Shown: positions 23,890 through 38,172 of the stretch, piece by piece
How positions within the stretch are numbered: the first letter of the stretch is position 1
How the letters are laid out: every line of letters begins with the position of its first letter
From: Syngnathus acus
Taxonomy: Eukaryota; Chordata; Actinopteri; Syngnathiformes; Syngnathidae
Assembly: GCF_901709675.1 (NCBI RefSeq)
Contig: NC_051090.1
Location: 5,847,842 to 5,911,841, forward strand
Direction: 5' to 3'
DNA: 64,000 bases
Program-made: the position numbers and the translations under genes
Notes under the pieces: generated by a model
Databases searched by the model: none
The model's input: the letters and a program-made list of their open reading frames with translations, nothing else
What the model was told of the DNA's origin: nothing

Positions 23890-24856
23890 ATGCTGCCATT
23901 TGGCGGCCATTATCGACATGCTCTAATTGATAGTACTCATCCGTGTTTACTCTATGAAAGATGGTCAAAGTCATCTTATGAATTAAGTAAGAAATAGAAC
24001 AAGTAGAATGGGGGGAAAAAAAACAAACGTTAGCACACTAGATTTATATGCCAGCATCCAAGCCATGCAACTACTCCCTGATTAGTCAAAGATGCTGCGG
24101 CGAAGCTCGTTTTCCCGGCCTGCGCGCTGGGATAAGACGCCAATCACTTCCCATTAGTGCTTCCTGTGGAAGCTGTAAGCGGATGAGCTTCAAATGTAGA
24201 AAAACATCCAGCCATTAGTTACTGTAATTGTACACTCTTGCTTTTTTTTTATTTCACGTTGTGGCTATTTCATAGCATGTTCATTAAATTTCATCATACA
24301 GTTATGAAGTTGTGCCAATCAATGCACATACTAAAAAGTTATCCATTTTAAAATCTGACAATCATTTAAGCCTTGACTTTAGAAGGGTGACAAATTGTCC
24401 TTCATGTATATTCACTTTGAGACCACTCATCAATTCCTCCTATACCACATGAGCATTTTCAACATACGTGTTTCATGTTCCAGCCGTGATATGAATCTTA
24501 TATTTAGAGCATCTGTCATGTCGTCATCTAGCAGCCGGTCATCTTCTAGACAGCTATGAGACTTGGAAGCCGGGAAATGATTCCCATTGGATTAATTATA
24601 CTCCCACTCATCATTTTTCCGCGGTTACCATGTAATATGTCCGATATGGATGGTTGAAGCTTTTGGTGTCACTTGGTCTTTCTTCATGGCCTCGATGGAG
24701 GTTGTTTTGGCGTGATAGACTTGTCAATGTATCAACATTGAGTGGAAGAAATACATATTGTATTGATTATTTAATCGAATGAGGTCATCGCTCTTGGTAA
24801 ACTTGGGTTGCAGATGAAAATGATCCACACTCATGTAAAGTCTTCTGCTTGTGCAG

Positions 24857-24981
24857 GGAACCTTGGCCGTGTTGACTACATCAGCGAATTTGAGTTTGAC
24901 CTCTTCATTCGGCCAGACACCTGCAATCCCCGATTCCGAGTGTGGTTCAACTTCACCGTGGAGAATGTCCGAGAGACTCAG
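24857..24981 (+). CDS. agbl4: agbl4 coding exon 3 (CCP6 N-terminal region)
   Basis: This 125-nt exon runs from phase 1 to phase 0, between acceptor TGCTTGTGCAG|GG and donor ACTCAG|GTCAGT. It encodes NLGRVDYISEFEFDLFI followed by RPDTCNPRFRVWFNFTVEN and VRETQ. This sequence is almost identical to vertebrate AGBL4/CCP6 as remembered; the WFNF motif within the N-terminal beta domain is characteristic of the cytosolic carboxypeptidase family. The protein as a whole trims glutamates from tubulin in the cytosol and axonemes. The zinc ligands (HxxE and His) are encoded further downstream, outside the window. Joined to exons 1 and 2, the three segments total 294 nt, exactly 98 codons, ending between codons. 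The family member is about 500 residues long, so roughly a fifth of the protein is present. The next expected residues, beginning RVIFNIVNF in mammals, are not found in the window. Confidence 0.95.
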
Positions 24982-27900
24982 GTCAGTGTTTTAGATTTTA
25001 AAAAGCAGAAAACACTTTTAGGACGATTAGGGAGTCTCATTAACGTTCCACATTTGGTGGCCATTTTTTTCCAAACGTAATATTTATAACTAAACAAGCT
25101 TAACAGTTTTGCTGTTAATATTTTGACATCCGGAAGCATTACAGGTGGGTAAACACATTTAATTATTTTCAATGATCTAAATCAAATTAAAAACCCTAAA
25201 AGATATGAATTGAACCTCATTCCGTTTTTTTCCCGATGCAATATGGTCGGTGAGTCATCATCGAGAACCACATCAATAACAAAGCATAGCAATTTAATAA
25301 AGCCTAGTTTAAGATTAATTGAACAAAGTGTCAAATTAGACTTCCATCCCAACATCTATCAGTTAGTCGTGTGCAAAAAAAAAAAAAAAAGTTTTCCCCT
25401 ACTGAATCGAGGCAATCTTCTTTTTCCCTCGCATCAGTTCTTGTCAGTCTCCCTGGGTGATTCTGCCACCGGCAACCTGCGAGCTTTGCGATTGGTCGAC
25501 AGAGGTGGTCACATGGCACAGAGATACTCACTGTATGTGATGACAGTTAACATAGCTTGAGGGGAGGGGCCATGGCGGCGTGTGCTATTTAAATATGACT
25601 TTGTTGGATTAGAAGAAGGTAAAACCGGACGCGTTGGCGATAAATCCTTCGATTTGTCGTATCATTTTTCATGGATAATCTTGTCAGACTTAGATAAGAA
25701 CAACAGAGACAATGCAAAGGAGCAGCGCAAGCACAAAGAGAACAGTGAGTGAGGACGGAAAATGAAATAAATTGGAATCGAGCAAAAAGAAGGCCAAAAT
25801 AAGGATGAATCCCCATCATACTGTTGCGCCTGTCTTCCTGTGGAGTGTCCAACACGCCCAATCTGAGCCTATCAGGCCAATCAGGCCATCTCCCCGCAGT
25901 GCTGTAGTCAGCACTAATCACATTTTATGGCTCTGAGATGAATGGGAGGCCTCGACTTGGAGCTGAATCGATCCCACGGCTAGATAGTTCGGCACCGGCA
26001 GCCTGCAGCTCGGGCCAACAGGATATTTGCTGCTGTGGCAAAATGACAGAAAGTGTGTGGGAGAGACTGGCAGGAAGGCGCTTTATACACACACCCCACA
26101 GGTGTAATAATATTACTCATTTTAATGTGTACATGATACACAATCGTATAGTTGACTGCCTGCTTACGCTCGATGAGAGAAAATGGCAGCCACTCTCTTG
26201 TTTCTGGGAACATGGAATTGCCTCTTGTCTGTCCAATGTCCAGCGTGTGTCATGAATCGACAGTGTTGTATTTATCTATGTGCACAGCATATTGATATGT
26301 ATCTGAAATTCACGTCCATTAAAAAAATAATAACAATAGTCGTGCGATATGAGCCGAATCACACAAAGTAAGAAATTAGAATAGAATATGTTAAACAGAT
26401 GAGTGCAGTTATGTGAGGAGATGCTGTTCTATGGAGATATCAGCTCGGTTCCACGGGAGAACTGGACTGGTGGAGTGTTTCATCCAGCTAAGCCTTGCTA
26501 ACTCTCAGCCGGAGCCAGGGGAACGGGGTACAGTAAAAGCCCGTGATATTGGAAGTGAGATGGCTATTTTGAAGGAATGTAAGCTGGTGAAACAGATTTG
26601 GTCTGCCTCAATCAGCTTAGAGGCTTTGTTGAAATTGGCTTCATGGTTATGATGGATGGATGGATGGTTGCTTGGCTGGATGAATGTCTTCTTTTTATGT
26701 CTCTTTTTTTTTGGGCATTTCCAAAACATCTTGCATACTTGGGAAATTGTTTTGGTTTACTTGCAGTTCTGGGAATAATACTCAATGGAATGTAACAGTA
26801 TGATGACAAATAGTTGAATGGGCTGGTTTTTAAGGCAGCCTCTTTCTTTTTTTTTTTTTTTACTTCACGGTACCTTCTTGCCAATGATTCTGGAAACTGG
26901 AAATTATGTAGTAGCAGGAGGTACTACTATTTTAAGCTGCTGATATCATATGAGTACTGTACGGGAACATGCGCAGAAACCCAAATATGTCCTTAAACGT
27001 ATTTTTAAAATTCCGAATAAAACCCCAGGGTTACCTTATTTCTAATTAATAAATCTATAAAAGATATAAATATAAAATAAATATATAAAATAATAAAATA
27101 TCTCAGCTTCGGGTCCGTCATGAATTTTCATGTCTCATAAATAAAAAAAAAAACTTTGTATACATTTAGAGTTGAAGAAACTTTCCGACCACCTCGGCGT
27201 CTACTGACTTATACCTTACAAAAGTTTATGTTCTAATTCCAAAGTGAGTGAAGCTCAACAAGCAAGTTCCTGCTAGCACCATTGCATTTCATCCTCTCTG
27301 CCTATGTTATGGCCAGAAAGCGGTGGATGAGTTGATATGACAGCCCATTGGGCAAGTTGATATGCCATTCCATTCTGCTGTAGGGGTGTGCTAAATGTCA
27401 GGCTCCGTGAAGGGTACGGCTGTGAGCTATTATCATTGGGGCCTTCAGGGAGCCATTCATAGAAGACAGGCAGTAAAACCTTGCACCGAGCACCTTCAAC
27501 TCCGATGATTTGTAAGCCTCACTTGCCCAGCGAAAGCACAGTACAGAACGGTTACTCACCATAACCAGGCAAGAGGATGAACTCCTGGCACAGTCTTCCA
27601 TTTTGTACCCTCAATTCCCACAGGCCCAGTCTTGTTGTAATATTTGAGTCGTAGCCCACTGACAATAATTCATCAGGGACATTACGCAGTCGGACACACT
27701 CGATAAGTTGGATATTGATTAGGACATCAAACATGTGAGGCGTTTTTACATTGTTTGCATAATGCCGTTTGTTGTTTATAGTAGCTGCTGCTGTGAATAA
27801 CATCATGTTAGAGTCAGATGTGACCAAAAGGACTTCTGGCCATTTAACCTACAGGAAGAGAAAATAGAGGATTTTTTTTTTTTCCTGGTTCGCCCAGAGG

Positions 27901-30900
27901 CTCGTCTGTGTGGTTCAGAGGTCGCTGATAATAGACAAGAGGGCCTGGTTCACAATTCATCCTCAAGGTATTTGATGTGATGAGGTCAAGGCTCTCAAGT
28001 TCCTCTACTACTAAATCAGCTTTCAGGCAAGTCTAAAGCAACAGAGTCAGAAAATTGTAACAATGTGATGGAGGCGACATTGAAAACAAGGATCGGGCAT
28101 AATGAATATATTTCATTATTTGTGATTATTTCGTGATTAATCTTCAGTCTGTAATTTTAGCCGTCGACTCGCCAACACATTGACTTTACCAGGGTCATTT
28201 TCATCGAAGTGCGATCCACGCCAGTCCGAAGAAGCACCGTCTAACTCTTCAAGATAAAACAGCCCAAATTAAATTCACCAAACGCCCTTCTGTTACAAAG
28301 AACAGTACCTTACCATCTGCTCGGACAATAAAACGTGTCGAAGCGATGGTTGTTTAACAACCTCTTTTTTTGCAAGTGAATAATTAATATCAGCAAGTAC
28401 TGAACCCCCTCCCCCAAAAAAAGCATTCTCACTGCCGTTTTGGGTGTAATTACACTCCCGACCACTAGATGACAGCACACTATTTAATTTGACACTGAGC
28501 ACATCAGACTAAAATCAGGAAATGTAATAATTCACACAACTTTATAACATCCAGAGATTCTCCCACCTCTTTAAAATTAATCGAGAAAAAAATCAATGAA
28601 TTAAAAAAAAAATTGAAATCTAACTCAATGCATAACCTGTTTAAATTGCGTTGTTTTTTGCCAACATCCTTCCACCATTGCCCTTCAGCGAGAGACAGAC
28701 AAGTAATTGTTTAACAGCAGCGGGTGAATGTTGCCCCATCATCGGTGTCGTCACACCGGTGATGATCATGCGCTCAAGACAGCTTGTCGGGGTCAATAAC
28801 TCATGACGGGGGTCCTAGAAGGTCACGAACCTTCAAATCTGTGATTAACGGTGACTTCCTTTTTTCTTTGAGGTCACATCTTTTTGTACAGTATTTGCCA
28901 AATGGCTTATCACTTAATAAAGACACTACAAAAAAGTTTGGATGGAACATAATGGGAACTTCTTGAAAGGCACAGGGCATCAGGCAGGCAGTTTGTCAGC
29001 GGGTTGTAGGGTATCTTGAATGACCTTGTTCTGTAAAAAAGGAACTCGGGCATCCTTCCTTATTGTCGAGGCTGACGCTCCCCCAGATCACGCCATAATG
29101 ACATGGACAAAAGGATATGACGACAGCACAGAATGGATTTTTAAACTGTCGCCCTGATAGCGGAATGAGTTTTCCCCGGGTTATCGCTGCTGACACAATA
29201 TTCCTTATCAAAGTTCATTTCCCTATTTTTAACTTGATTCGCTTTAAAAGGAGAGCTAATGGTATGTTTTTAAATCTAGCCGACTCGCCGTTTATCATGC
29301 ATTTATTCTTGCTTTTTTTAAAAATCAGGTTGAGGGGGGACTGTGAATTAAAAAAAAGAACACATTTAATTTTCTATCCAGCCTGCTTATCCTCACTCAC
29401 AACTTCTGGAGATGGGCTGGTGCGTTTACCATCAGTGCAGTCATTAGTGAAGTGTTCATTGAGAGTCCAGCTGTGTGCCAGTGTGTCATGCTGCCAATGT
29501 GCACCAATTTTCCAAATCAAAGCACAACACTGGCAAAGTTGTGTTTTTTTTTTGGGGGGGTGGATGTAGCTGAGTATGCCAACAGAGTAACATCAGTGGA
29601 AAAATTACACATAACGACGATGTGAGTATTACAGAATTTCACTTTACGGCAAGAAAAAATAAACCCCACTTCACTCTTGCAAAATGGCCGACAATTTCGG
29701 TGAAATTAGAACTGGAAGCTTGCACCCCTGGGCTGTTTTTTAGAATCTACTTAAATAAGATAAATGCAAACATTCACTTCAAAGTTCCACATAAATTTGA
29801 TCAATGTACAAGCAACTCGCACAAACATCGCAATGTGAAAACTAAGACAATAATAAAATGAAAGGAGACTTTAATAATTGATTAATAATTATGAATGTGT
29901 TGGGAGGATGCCAGCATGTGCAGTATTTAAAAGAAGCAGCAGTGAGGAAAAATAAATTACAAATCAAATTAAGTCAAATCAAAATAATAGCCACACGTTT
30001 GACAAAAAAAATGAAAAATAGTATTAATTTTCAACATGAATAATGCATTGGGAATGCGGCCCTATTTTAATTTCAAATCAAATTCATTTTTCTTCACTTT
30101 CTGTAAAGAAGTATTACACTTGATGCAATTTGGAACAGTAAGTCCAAAGCTCCCAATGCATTTTCCTATTGCTGCAAAAGTCATGAGCCACAAAATTCAA
30201 GAGCAATAAAAAAAAAAGTATTGTTCAAAAATAGACACCAAAAACATTTGAAAATCACCGCTCTAAGGAATTTGCTCATTTCTTAAATTGTCTTGCGTAT
30301 CACATCGGTTTGAATTGTCACCATTTTTACAAAATCTTATTGACAGTATTTTTGAGCTTCCCAAAGAAAGCTCGATGGGTTTGGTAAGGAAGGGCCTTCC
30401 AGAGCTTCTGTGCAGCTGCACGAAATGATGAGCCTGGTGTCGGGGCATGGATCATCCTTTTTCACCGAGTAATGAATACAGATTGCACACTGGATAGAAG
30501 GCCTCAGCAATCTGCTGCTCGGCAAATGAAACAACTGCCATTCTAATGAAATAGTCGTTTCATGCCAGCGCTGCCCTCGACGCCGTCTAAATTCAATTCC
30601 AGACTCGCAGATTTGCATGTTGGGGGGGATTGAGAAATGCGGCATGGCAGAGAGGCGGGGTTATAAATGCTGTAATTAGAGTATTGTCTCAGAGTATGTG
30701 TGTATGTTGATGCGTGAAGGTAGCGGTGTAGCGGGAGGGCCCCGCCTGTCGTGATATTGTCGTTAACCACCTGGTTATTTTCAACGGCGGGTCCAATCGC
30801 AGCAATGGCACTCCGCTTGCGTGTAACTTCACACACTCGACTAATTATGTCAACTAGCGGCTTGGGAGGACGGGCTCCCTCTATTCTGTATTTAGGGAAC

Positions 30901-32374
30901 AGCGAGGAAAGCCGCGGTGCCTCTTTGATGCTGCTTTTGTTTTCTTGTTTGTGCGGTTTAATAATTGAATCAAGCCAAACGTCCTCCTTCTCTGTGTAAC
31001 TGTCTGTTGGCGAAGGCTAATTACGCCGCAGATTGTTCTCTCGATGAGAGTTTAGATCCGGGAGGGGCGGAGGGGTGGCGTTGCTGTGTGTTGATGGCTG
31101 TAATTTAACAGTGGGCTGGTGGGCTAAGATGTCTGTCGACCGCTGTTTTATTGTTTCCGAAGGCTGCTGACAAGCTACTATTTGAAAAGTCCGGCCAGTA
31201 AACCAAGGCCTTTTCTGACTGTTAATTATTTATTTGAGGATCATTTGACGTACAGTGGCGTATTCTAGATTGGTTATTCAGAGTTGCTTTGCGCTAATAA
31301 TCTAGTTTAAATGGACCTGAGTGTTTTCCACTTTTTTATCACTGCATTTTCCAACACGTTGTACTGAGACTAAGTTGTTTAGTCCAGGCGGGCCCAAACT
31401 ATTTTCTCTAAGGACCGCATGCAGTAAGTGGAAGGATGCTGCAAGGGTCACCTTGACTTCAACTATTCACAGACTAAATGGAGTTTTTTTTTTCCCCCCC
31501 AATATATTCTCTCAGGTTGAGGGTGTGCTGGAGGCTAAATTTTTAATTACATATTAGATATTAATTTTCAAATCTGATACCCGTCTATTGACTGATAATT
31601 TCTTAATATTAATTTTGATTGAGTTGTACAGGTCACACTAATGGTGGAAAAAGGGTTTTCAGTCTAATTTTTCGAGCAATTGATCAGGGGTGACCAACAA
31701 TAACTTGAACGCTACATCGATAAAAATTTGCAGAAAACGCTGAGTCGTGATTGTGCCGGGAAATCACCTATACTGTAGTATTACCATACCGGTTCCTTTA
31801 TTGATGCGCTTGATTTAGTTCCATTACTACGATCAATATACAATACACATTGTTTCTATTTGGTTTTTTTATGGTCAGATAAATTGAATGGATTTTCCCG
31901 TGATATTTGGAACGACTAACAGCATTAGCCATCAGTGCTGTCAAACATTCGAAGACTTCATTTTGCGTCCAGAGACTGACCGGATTGCCTAACTGATTAG
32001 ATTCAATGCTGCTGGTTCCAATTAGTTTTTACACAACCAAATCATCCTCGACACTAGATTAGCATGCACTGATTAACTGTATAATGCAATACACCGGGGA
32101 TACACTCTGCATTGTTGCCTGTGGTGTTTAATAATACACAAATGAGATGAGCTCAACTTGCCATACTTGAATTTGTGATTGGGGAATTTACAGAGCAGAT
32201 TGGACTAAATTGGACGAAGGTATTTGCGGGACATGTGGCGAATTTAGATGAATGTAGATGAAATGGTCAAATTAGAACTCAATTCAAATATATTTTTTAA
32301 ATCATCGATCCATCGGCAAAATCATCAACAAATTTATGGAAAAAAATTAAATAGCAGTTGCAGCCCTGCTCTGA

Positions 32375-32394
32375 TTTTTTTTTTTTTTTTTTTT
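32375..32394. repeat. Poly-T tract
   Basis: A run of 20 thymines in intron 3. Confidence 0.85.
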
Positions 32395-33760
32395 GGGCCG
32401 CCTTCGCCATCAGAGCAGATAAGCGCCGCAAGTTAAAATACAAGCGTATTAGACTAAGCTGTCTCGGCTTGTAGAGCAGAAATAAGTTGGCGCCACAGTG
32501 ATTTGAGTCACCGTTTGACACAAGCTACAAGCTGTATATCTCTCGAGGCTCTCGGTCTTTGGTGGCCAGTCATAAAAAAAAGCTTCCTGATAACATTTTC
32601 AGGGATTGTGGCGCCATTGACTCATTTATCTTGACTGTGTGTGTATATAGTGTATTTTATTTATTATGGCAATCCTTCAATCTTGCTGGTGAATTTATTT
32701 ACAACACCCTTGAAAACACCTAACCGAGCTACAGACTTTACAAAGGCTTTTTTTTGGTCATTTGCACTGAAAGTTTGCCAGACTTCAGATTTGAAATCAT
32801 CGTTAAGACGTTTGCTTATGTATGCTAACACATTAAAGGGCAAAAATATTTTTCAAGGGATTTTTTTCTTGTCGTATCAACACAAATTATATGGCAGGAA
32901 ATACAATACCCGATATCCAAGGTTAGCCTAAAAATACAACAAATACAAGATAAAATAAATATGCTGAATGTTTCTGATGAAGATCAGAGATGCTTATTGA
33001 ACATGTGCAAAGGTTCAATACAGCAAAGGTGTGATTGAATCCGGATTGTAGATCACCTTGGTGCTTTGTTTAGCCCGAATATGTGATATCTCCACCGTGG
33101 CAGCTTCCCCTTTGCGGTGTTTGCGAGTACACAAATGCTGTTTGTCTTTCTGATGTTGAGATTTAGCATCTCTAGAGACGTTACGGACTTGCGTTTTCTC
33201 GTAATAAAGCAGCAAAGGAAATTTTACATAAAAGATCAAAATAAACAGTGATACTAAATATGTTAACTATTTACAATTTTTTTATTTACTTTTATAGTTT
33301 AATGACAATTATTTGTATTGCTCTGGGCTCATGTCAAAATAATAATTAATTTAAATTAGTGACAACATTTTGTGATTTGTTGATGAGTGGTTCTAATGTG
33401 ATGGGAAAAAAACAGAGAACAAGAATCAATTCCTTGTGCTCTGGTGTTGTCCGATCATCTTTTGCCAACATTGAAAAGTGACAAGCTACATGTGCGCAGA
33501 ATCCCCCAGGAGAAGCTTGTTCCGGCACTTGCCGGATCCAGCCATTGCAAATCTAGACACTCAAATGAAAAGCCTGAAAAAGCTGAAGAGCAAACGACTG
33601 AGGGAGGAAAATGGGTGAAGATGAAAAAAAGTATAGTTGAAGTATAATGAGCATTCGAGATGTGAAGATTGCTGAATTAATCAGACTGTGAGTGCTCCTG
33701 CGATAAAGGCGGAATACTTTTCATGTGACAAATGTGTAATTAAGAATGATTTTTTTTTAA

Positions 33761-33785
33761 CCCCCCCCCCCCCCCCACACACACA
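33761..33785. repeat. Poly-C followed by AC repeat
   Basis: Sixteen cytosines run into a short AC repeat. Such runs are often length-variable or misassembled. Confidence 0.8.
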
Positions 33786-34529
33786 TTTGAAGTCACACAC
33801 GCACGCAAGAACATATTGACGGACTGGAGGTGGGCGGGAAGAACAAAGCGCTTCTGTCCTTCTCTGCGTGGAACATGCGTTTCTGGAAAAAGTGTGAACA
33901 TGAGACGGAGCCTTTAATTAGAATAATAGCAAACCGCGATTGCTGACTGATTTTGACTGATAGGATGAGATGTTTTAATTTTGGCATTTTATTTTGTCTT
34001 ATATATGTGACACCAAGTTTTTCTTTCCCATCAAATGTCTGTATAATTTGAAGGATATATTTGTTTCCTCCTCCCACACATTATTTACAGTATCAGTAGT
34101 TTTTACTTCTTAAAGTTTGAGTGACTGCATGTAAAAAAGGTGGACTGGATTACTTCTTTGTCAGGCAAGCGTGAAGGCGAAAGGCAGATTGTACCTTGCT
34201 TGGTTTCCATGGAACGCAAAGTCGTGCTGATGAAAAATTCATAATTCTTTTTTGTGGATGACGATGCAGACAGGGGGATTATATATTTTTTCCTTTTGAC
34301 ATTTAAGTCACAATTGACCGGGCCGCTCTGGAATGCAAAGGGGGGAACCCTCATGGGGCCATTCATGACTTAAATAGAATTGAATGGCCCCTACATATTA
34401 CCACATACACACAAATGCATCCAGTAAAACAAATAAGGTTAAACAATTCATTTTGAAAGTGGAGTTGTCACAAAATATGTTCCAATATCTCACTGTTATT
34501 ATAAGGAAAACCATGTACAGTTTGGATGT

Positions 34530-34626
34530 TTAAAGAAACATTGAGTTGACATATGCCTTTGTGGGCCACATAAAAAGATGTGGTGGGCCGTATCTGGCCC
34601 CTGGGCTTTGAGTTTGACACCTGTGG
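34530..34626 (+). repeat. Dispersed repeat family, copy C
   Basis: GTGGGCCACATAAAAAGATG, then GGTGGGCCGTATCTGGCCCC and GGGCTTTGAGTTTGACACC. The terminal 75 bases match copy B in the same orientation. Similarity fades upstream of about 34530. Confidence 0.65.
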
Positions 34627-36454
34627 TTTAACCTTATGTTATTATTCTCCTTAAGCCACAATGTAACATTCTATTTGCCGGTCAAACAGATTCCGCACTA
34701 TTTTGTCCACTTTTTTCAAACTCAGTGTATTGCTTCCATCAGCATTTAAAAATAAAAAATAAATCCCCCCCCAAATGCATTTCAATGGCTGTCAATTATG
34801 CAGATTTTCACTACTCATCGTGGGTGGTGCACTTGTACTGTGACAGAGTTCGCTATCAATACAGTTGAGCCAGGATGGTCAATTTCCATGCTGTCCAACC
34901 CTTAAACTAGCTAACATAACTTTTCATGGCAGTTTTCTTGTCCATCCTTTTGCTAATAATTAATGCAAATAGCGTGAAACCATATGTCCTTGTATAAGCA
35001 AATGCAAACAATTTATTGCTGTGTGGTCTTTCAATTATCCATTATCTACCGCTTATACACAATTTCATAATACCATATGTCTCTTCAAATGATGCCCGAT
35101 GATCTCATATCTGATGCACACATATCTATCTATATGCGTACATATATGTGGAAGGTCATTGCCGCTGTGTTTGTTAGCGAGTTTAGTCAAGGCTACCCGT
35201 CATCATTCCAACTGCATTAACCTTGGCCTCCATACCTGCAAGGCCCACAACTTCCATTTCTCGGCAACAAATACAGGTCCCGGCTCGGGGCAAACTGGCA
35301 GGCAGCATAGTTAATGACTTATTTACTGTTTAATGGCTGTATACGGTAGCGGCGTAACAATTAATGAGAAAATGCCAAATTCACAAGCCATGGGGGAGTC
35401 AGGTGGCCGAGGTTATTTTCTTTCTCTAACTTTATCTGGGCGCTGCCTTCTGCTCTAGCCAGATAAACTCCCGCATACCTGGAGACAGACAGGCTGACAG
35501 CGGCAAGGACAGCTACTTTTACAAAGTGTCGCTGTAAAAATACACACTGACCTTATTTCCCAACTTTTATTCCATTCCTCTTTATTCCATTCTGGCCTGA
35601 AATAAATCATCCTTACTGTGTCCCCATTTCAATGAAGTTATTGATTTTTTTTTTTTCTTTTTTCGGCCTGCCATATAGTCCTCCCCTTTGTCACTAATGA
35701 TAAACACTTTTTTTTCCCCTCAAATTTCCAAACTGCTTATCATATTGGTTTTCATGCACATTTGCCAACCCCTCCCTTCATTCCCTCTCTCCTCTGCCTT
35801 TTCTCTTACGGTGTCTTGTTTTCCCTGGCTCTCTTTAGCTCTGTGAATACCATCGCTCAAGCAGTGAGCTGTTGCAGGCACTTTGTTGCTGACCATGGTG
35901 CTGAAAGCCTCCTGCCTTCCAATTGCCAGAGTGTTCATTTCATGGTTCATATACCCCGTTCTCCATTTGTCAGAGTGCTGTTAGCCCCCCACACTTATTT
36001 CTTTAACCCCTTCCCTTACAAATAATAACAAATCAAAGGCACATTTGTTTTACTCCACCGTCACAGCTCCTGCCACTGCCAGGCTTTCAATTAAAGAGCC
36101 GGCATTTGTTACACGTTGCAGAAAATGTTTTGGGGACTTTTTTTTAGATATTGTTTTGTTGCTTTGCCCTTTTCGGTGTGTGCTGCTGTGTTTTATTGCG
36201 TTTAACCACATTCCACTTTGTTGCTTGTTTGGTGTGAACTATTGGATGCCCAACGTGATTCAGCGTTGTGTGCCTTATGCAAATCTTTGTGTGAATATGC
36301 AAGCCGTTGAAAACAGTCCGTGACACAATGCAGGTCAAATATTTAAAAATTAAAATAAAGAAATAAATACATTTTCTAAAGACAGGTTCCTCTTAAATGG
36401 TTGTTTTTCCATATTTGCCTTGTGATATTTTGCGAGCAGTCCATGGTGCAGCTA

Positions 36455-36515
36455 TGATCGTCTCCAGCTCACCTTTGACCCCGAACAAGATAAGCGGTGG
36501 AAAATGAATCAATAA
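36455..36515 (+). repeat. LINE-like 3' tail fragment
   Basis: CTCCAGCTCACCTTTGACCC is followed by GAACAAGATAAGCGGTGG and AAAATGAATCAATAAA. This matches the well-known 3' end of abundant teleost L2-like non-LTR elements (…CTGTGACCCTGAACAGGATAAGCGG…, then AAAATGGATGG). It is a short 5'-truncated, diverged remnant with no coding part. The assignment is from memory. Confidence 0.55.
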
Positions 36516-38137
36516 AAAGGCTTTATTTTGTAGGACTGAATGTCCCTAACTGCTTTGAAACGACGGAAAATTATAGTGTGGAGTGTGTTCCGCTACGATT
36601 CCCTTTGTCGTGGGCTGGCCCACCACCGTGGTGGATTGTAATTGCACACTGACCTCGCGCAAGACTGTGACACTTAGCAGCTGACTGATCGGTCATAAAC
36701 GTATCCCTTCTTTTTTTCCTTTTAAATTCTCCAGAGACAATCTTGAAATTGCAGAGAGATTATCGTCTTGTTTGTCCTTAATATCTTCCATCCGGAATGA
36801 GTCGTCGTCGTGCTGGTCTGTCTTAACGACACAAAGTTTGGAAGGTGTGCATCATCGTTTTCACTGCCGTCACCAAATAAAGACCTTCGGGAAGAAAAGA
36901 GAGATGACTCCATGGGTGGAGGTGCAGTCATATTGCTGAAGCTGCTTTGCGCTACATTGAACCACCATCGCTGGGGAGACTTGTAGGGAGAGATTGCAGG
37001 AAGGCAGATGTTCCTTCATCACTGCTGCAGCGTATCTTGCAAAGTTACAAGAAGCAAATCATGTGGAATTGATTTAGACTAAACTGATGGCATAACAGTT
37101 TTTGCTGTTAATGTTACAAGCTTTTTGAATGCCATCTGACTAAAAAAAAAAGAAAAGATGTCTGGCATTGTGTTACGGTTATATTTGACGTTGCAGTTAC
37201 TTTCTTTAAGGTTGAAATAGGATCAAAATATTTTCACTTTTCAAAGATGAGATATTCTCCAGACTACACAGCAGTGTTGCTATAATCAAACCACGATTAT
37301 TAAAAGTATTTTTTTGTCTGAAAAACACTTCTAGGTCATTCGAATAATATGATCAAATGAAAAAAAAAATTGTGTGCTGTTGCTAACTTCAAAATGTCAT
37401 GTCAGCCTGCCATAAAACGGAGGTCGCTCTCTGTAAATTGAATTCGGCTTGCTAGTTTTATCCATGGACCTGAAAAGACAAAAATCACATGCCAATGCAA
37501 GGTGGTTATATAAATAAATATGAACAACAGCCCATAATTATACTTCACTCTCCATTTCACTCCATTCAGTGTCCTTCATTTAGGGGACCGTCTGTTTGGG
37601 TTCCAAATTGTCCTTCATGCCAAGCTGAATTTGTTAGCGCTGCTACGCCAGACGCTAAATAAATGTGTTTTTCAATCTCCCCGACCATCCTTTCCTCGGC
37701 TGCCTATGGACTCCCTGGAGTCCCCTGTGGTTTTAGGACAATCTCAGTGTCGCCTCATCTCTTGACTGCTTGCCGTTCCTACCAGGCCACCCATTGCCCT
37801 CGCTGTCACTTTTTCCAGCTCCCGATAAATAACCCCCGTACCCCTCCGGCCCTCTGCTCGACTGGCTGTTGCCGGGGCTGAATTTGTCACAATATCACTT
37901 GCTGTAAAAGGGGAAATTGATACTGCTGCCGTGCGCCGCGGGCCATAGTTTGAAATGTTAAAATGCCAAAATACGGTGGAACCTTTACCTCCGTTTCCAT
38001 AAAGCCGGTTGACTTCCAAACATTTTCCCAAAGGAAAGAATGTAAAGTGATTTCACGTGTTGCTCAAAAACACATTTTTAAATATTATTTAACCACCTTT
38101 ATATAACAGGGTTATCTAATGTTTGTCAAAGAAGCAA

Positions 38138-38172
38138 AAAATATATATATTATATTATTATATTATATTATA
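38138..38172. repeat. TA/TTATA microsatellite
   Basis: TA dinucleotides change into TATTATATTAT repeats in intron 3. The tract is purely AT. Confidence 0.8.

Larger units (their letters stand above)
16140..24856 (+). other. agbl4: agbl4 intron 2 (8717 bp)
   Basis: The intron starts GTGAGTCAAA and ends TGCTTGTGCAG. It holds a triplicated exon-like cassette (17377-17909), an AT-rich degenerate array (18034-18286), a GT/AC hairpin microsatellite (19697-19745), a GCC-rich tract (22250-22280) and dispersed-repeat copy B (23610-23889). No gene is recognised on either strand inside it. Confidence 0.85.

Noticed and set aside
29117-29569. 150-codon + strand frame, the longest in the window
   Set aside because: Composition is hydrophobic and irregular, there is a poly-T/poly-G end and no domain similarity. 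Such a length is expected by chance in 64 kb.
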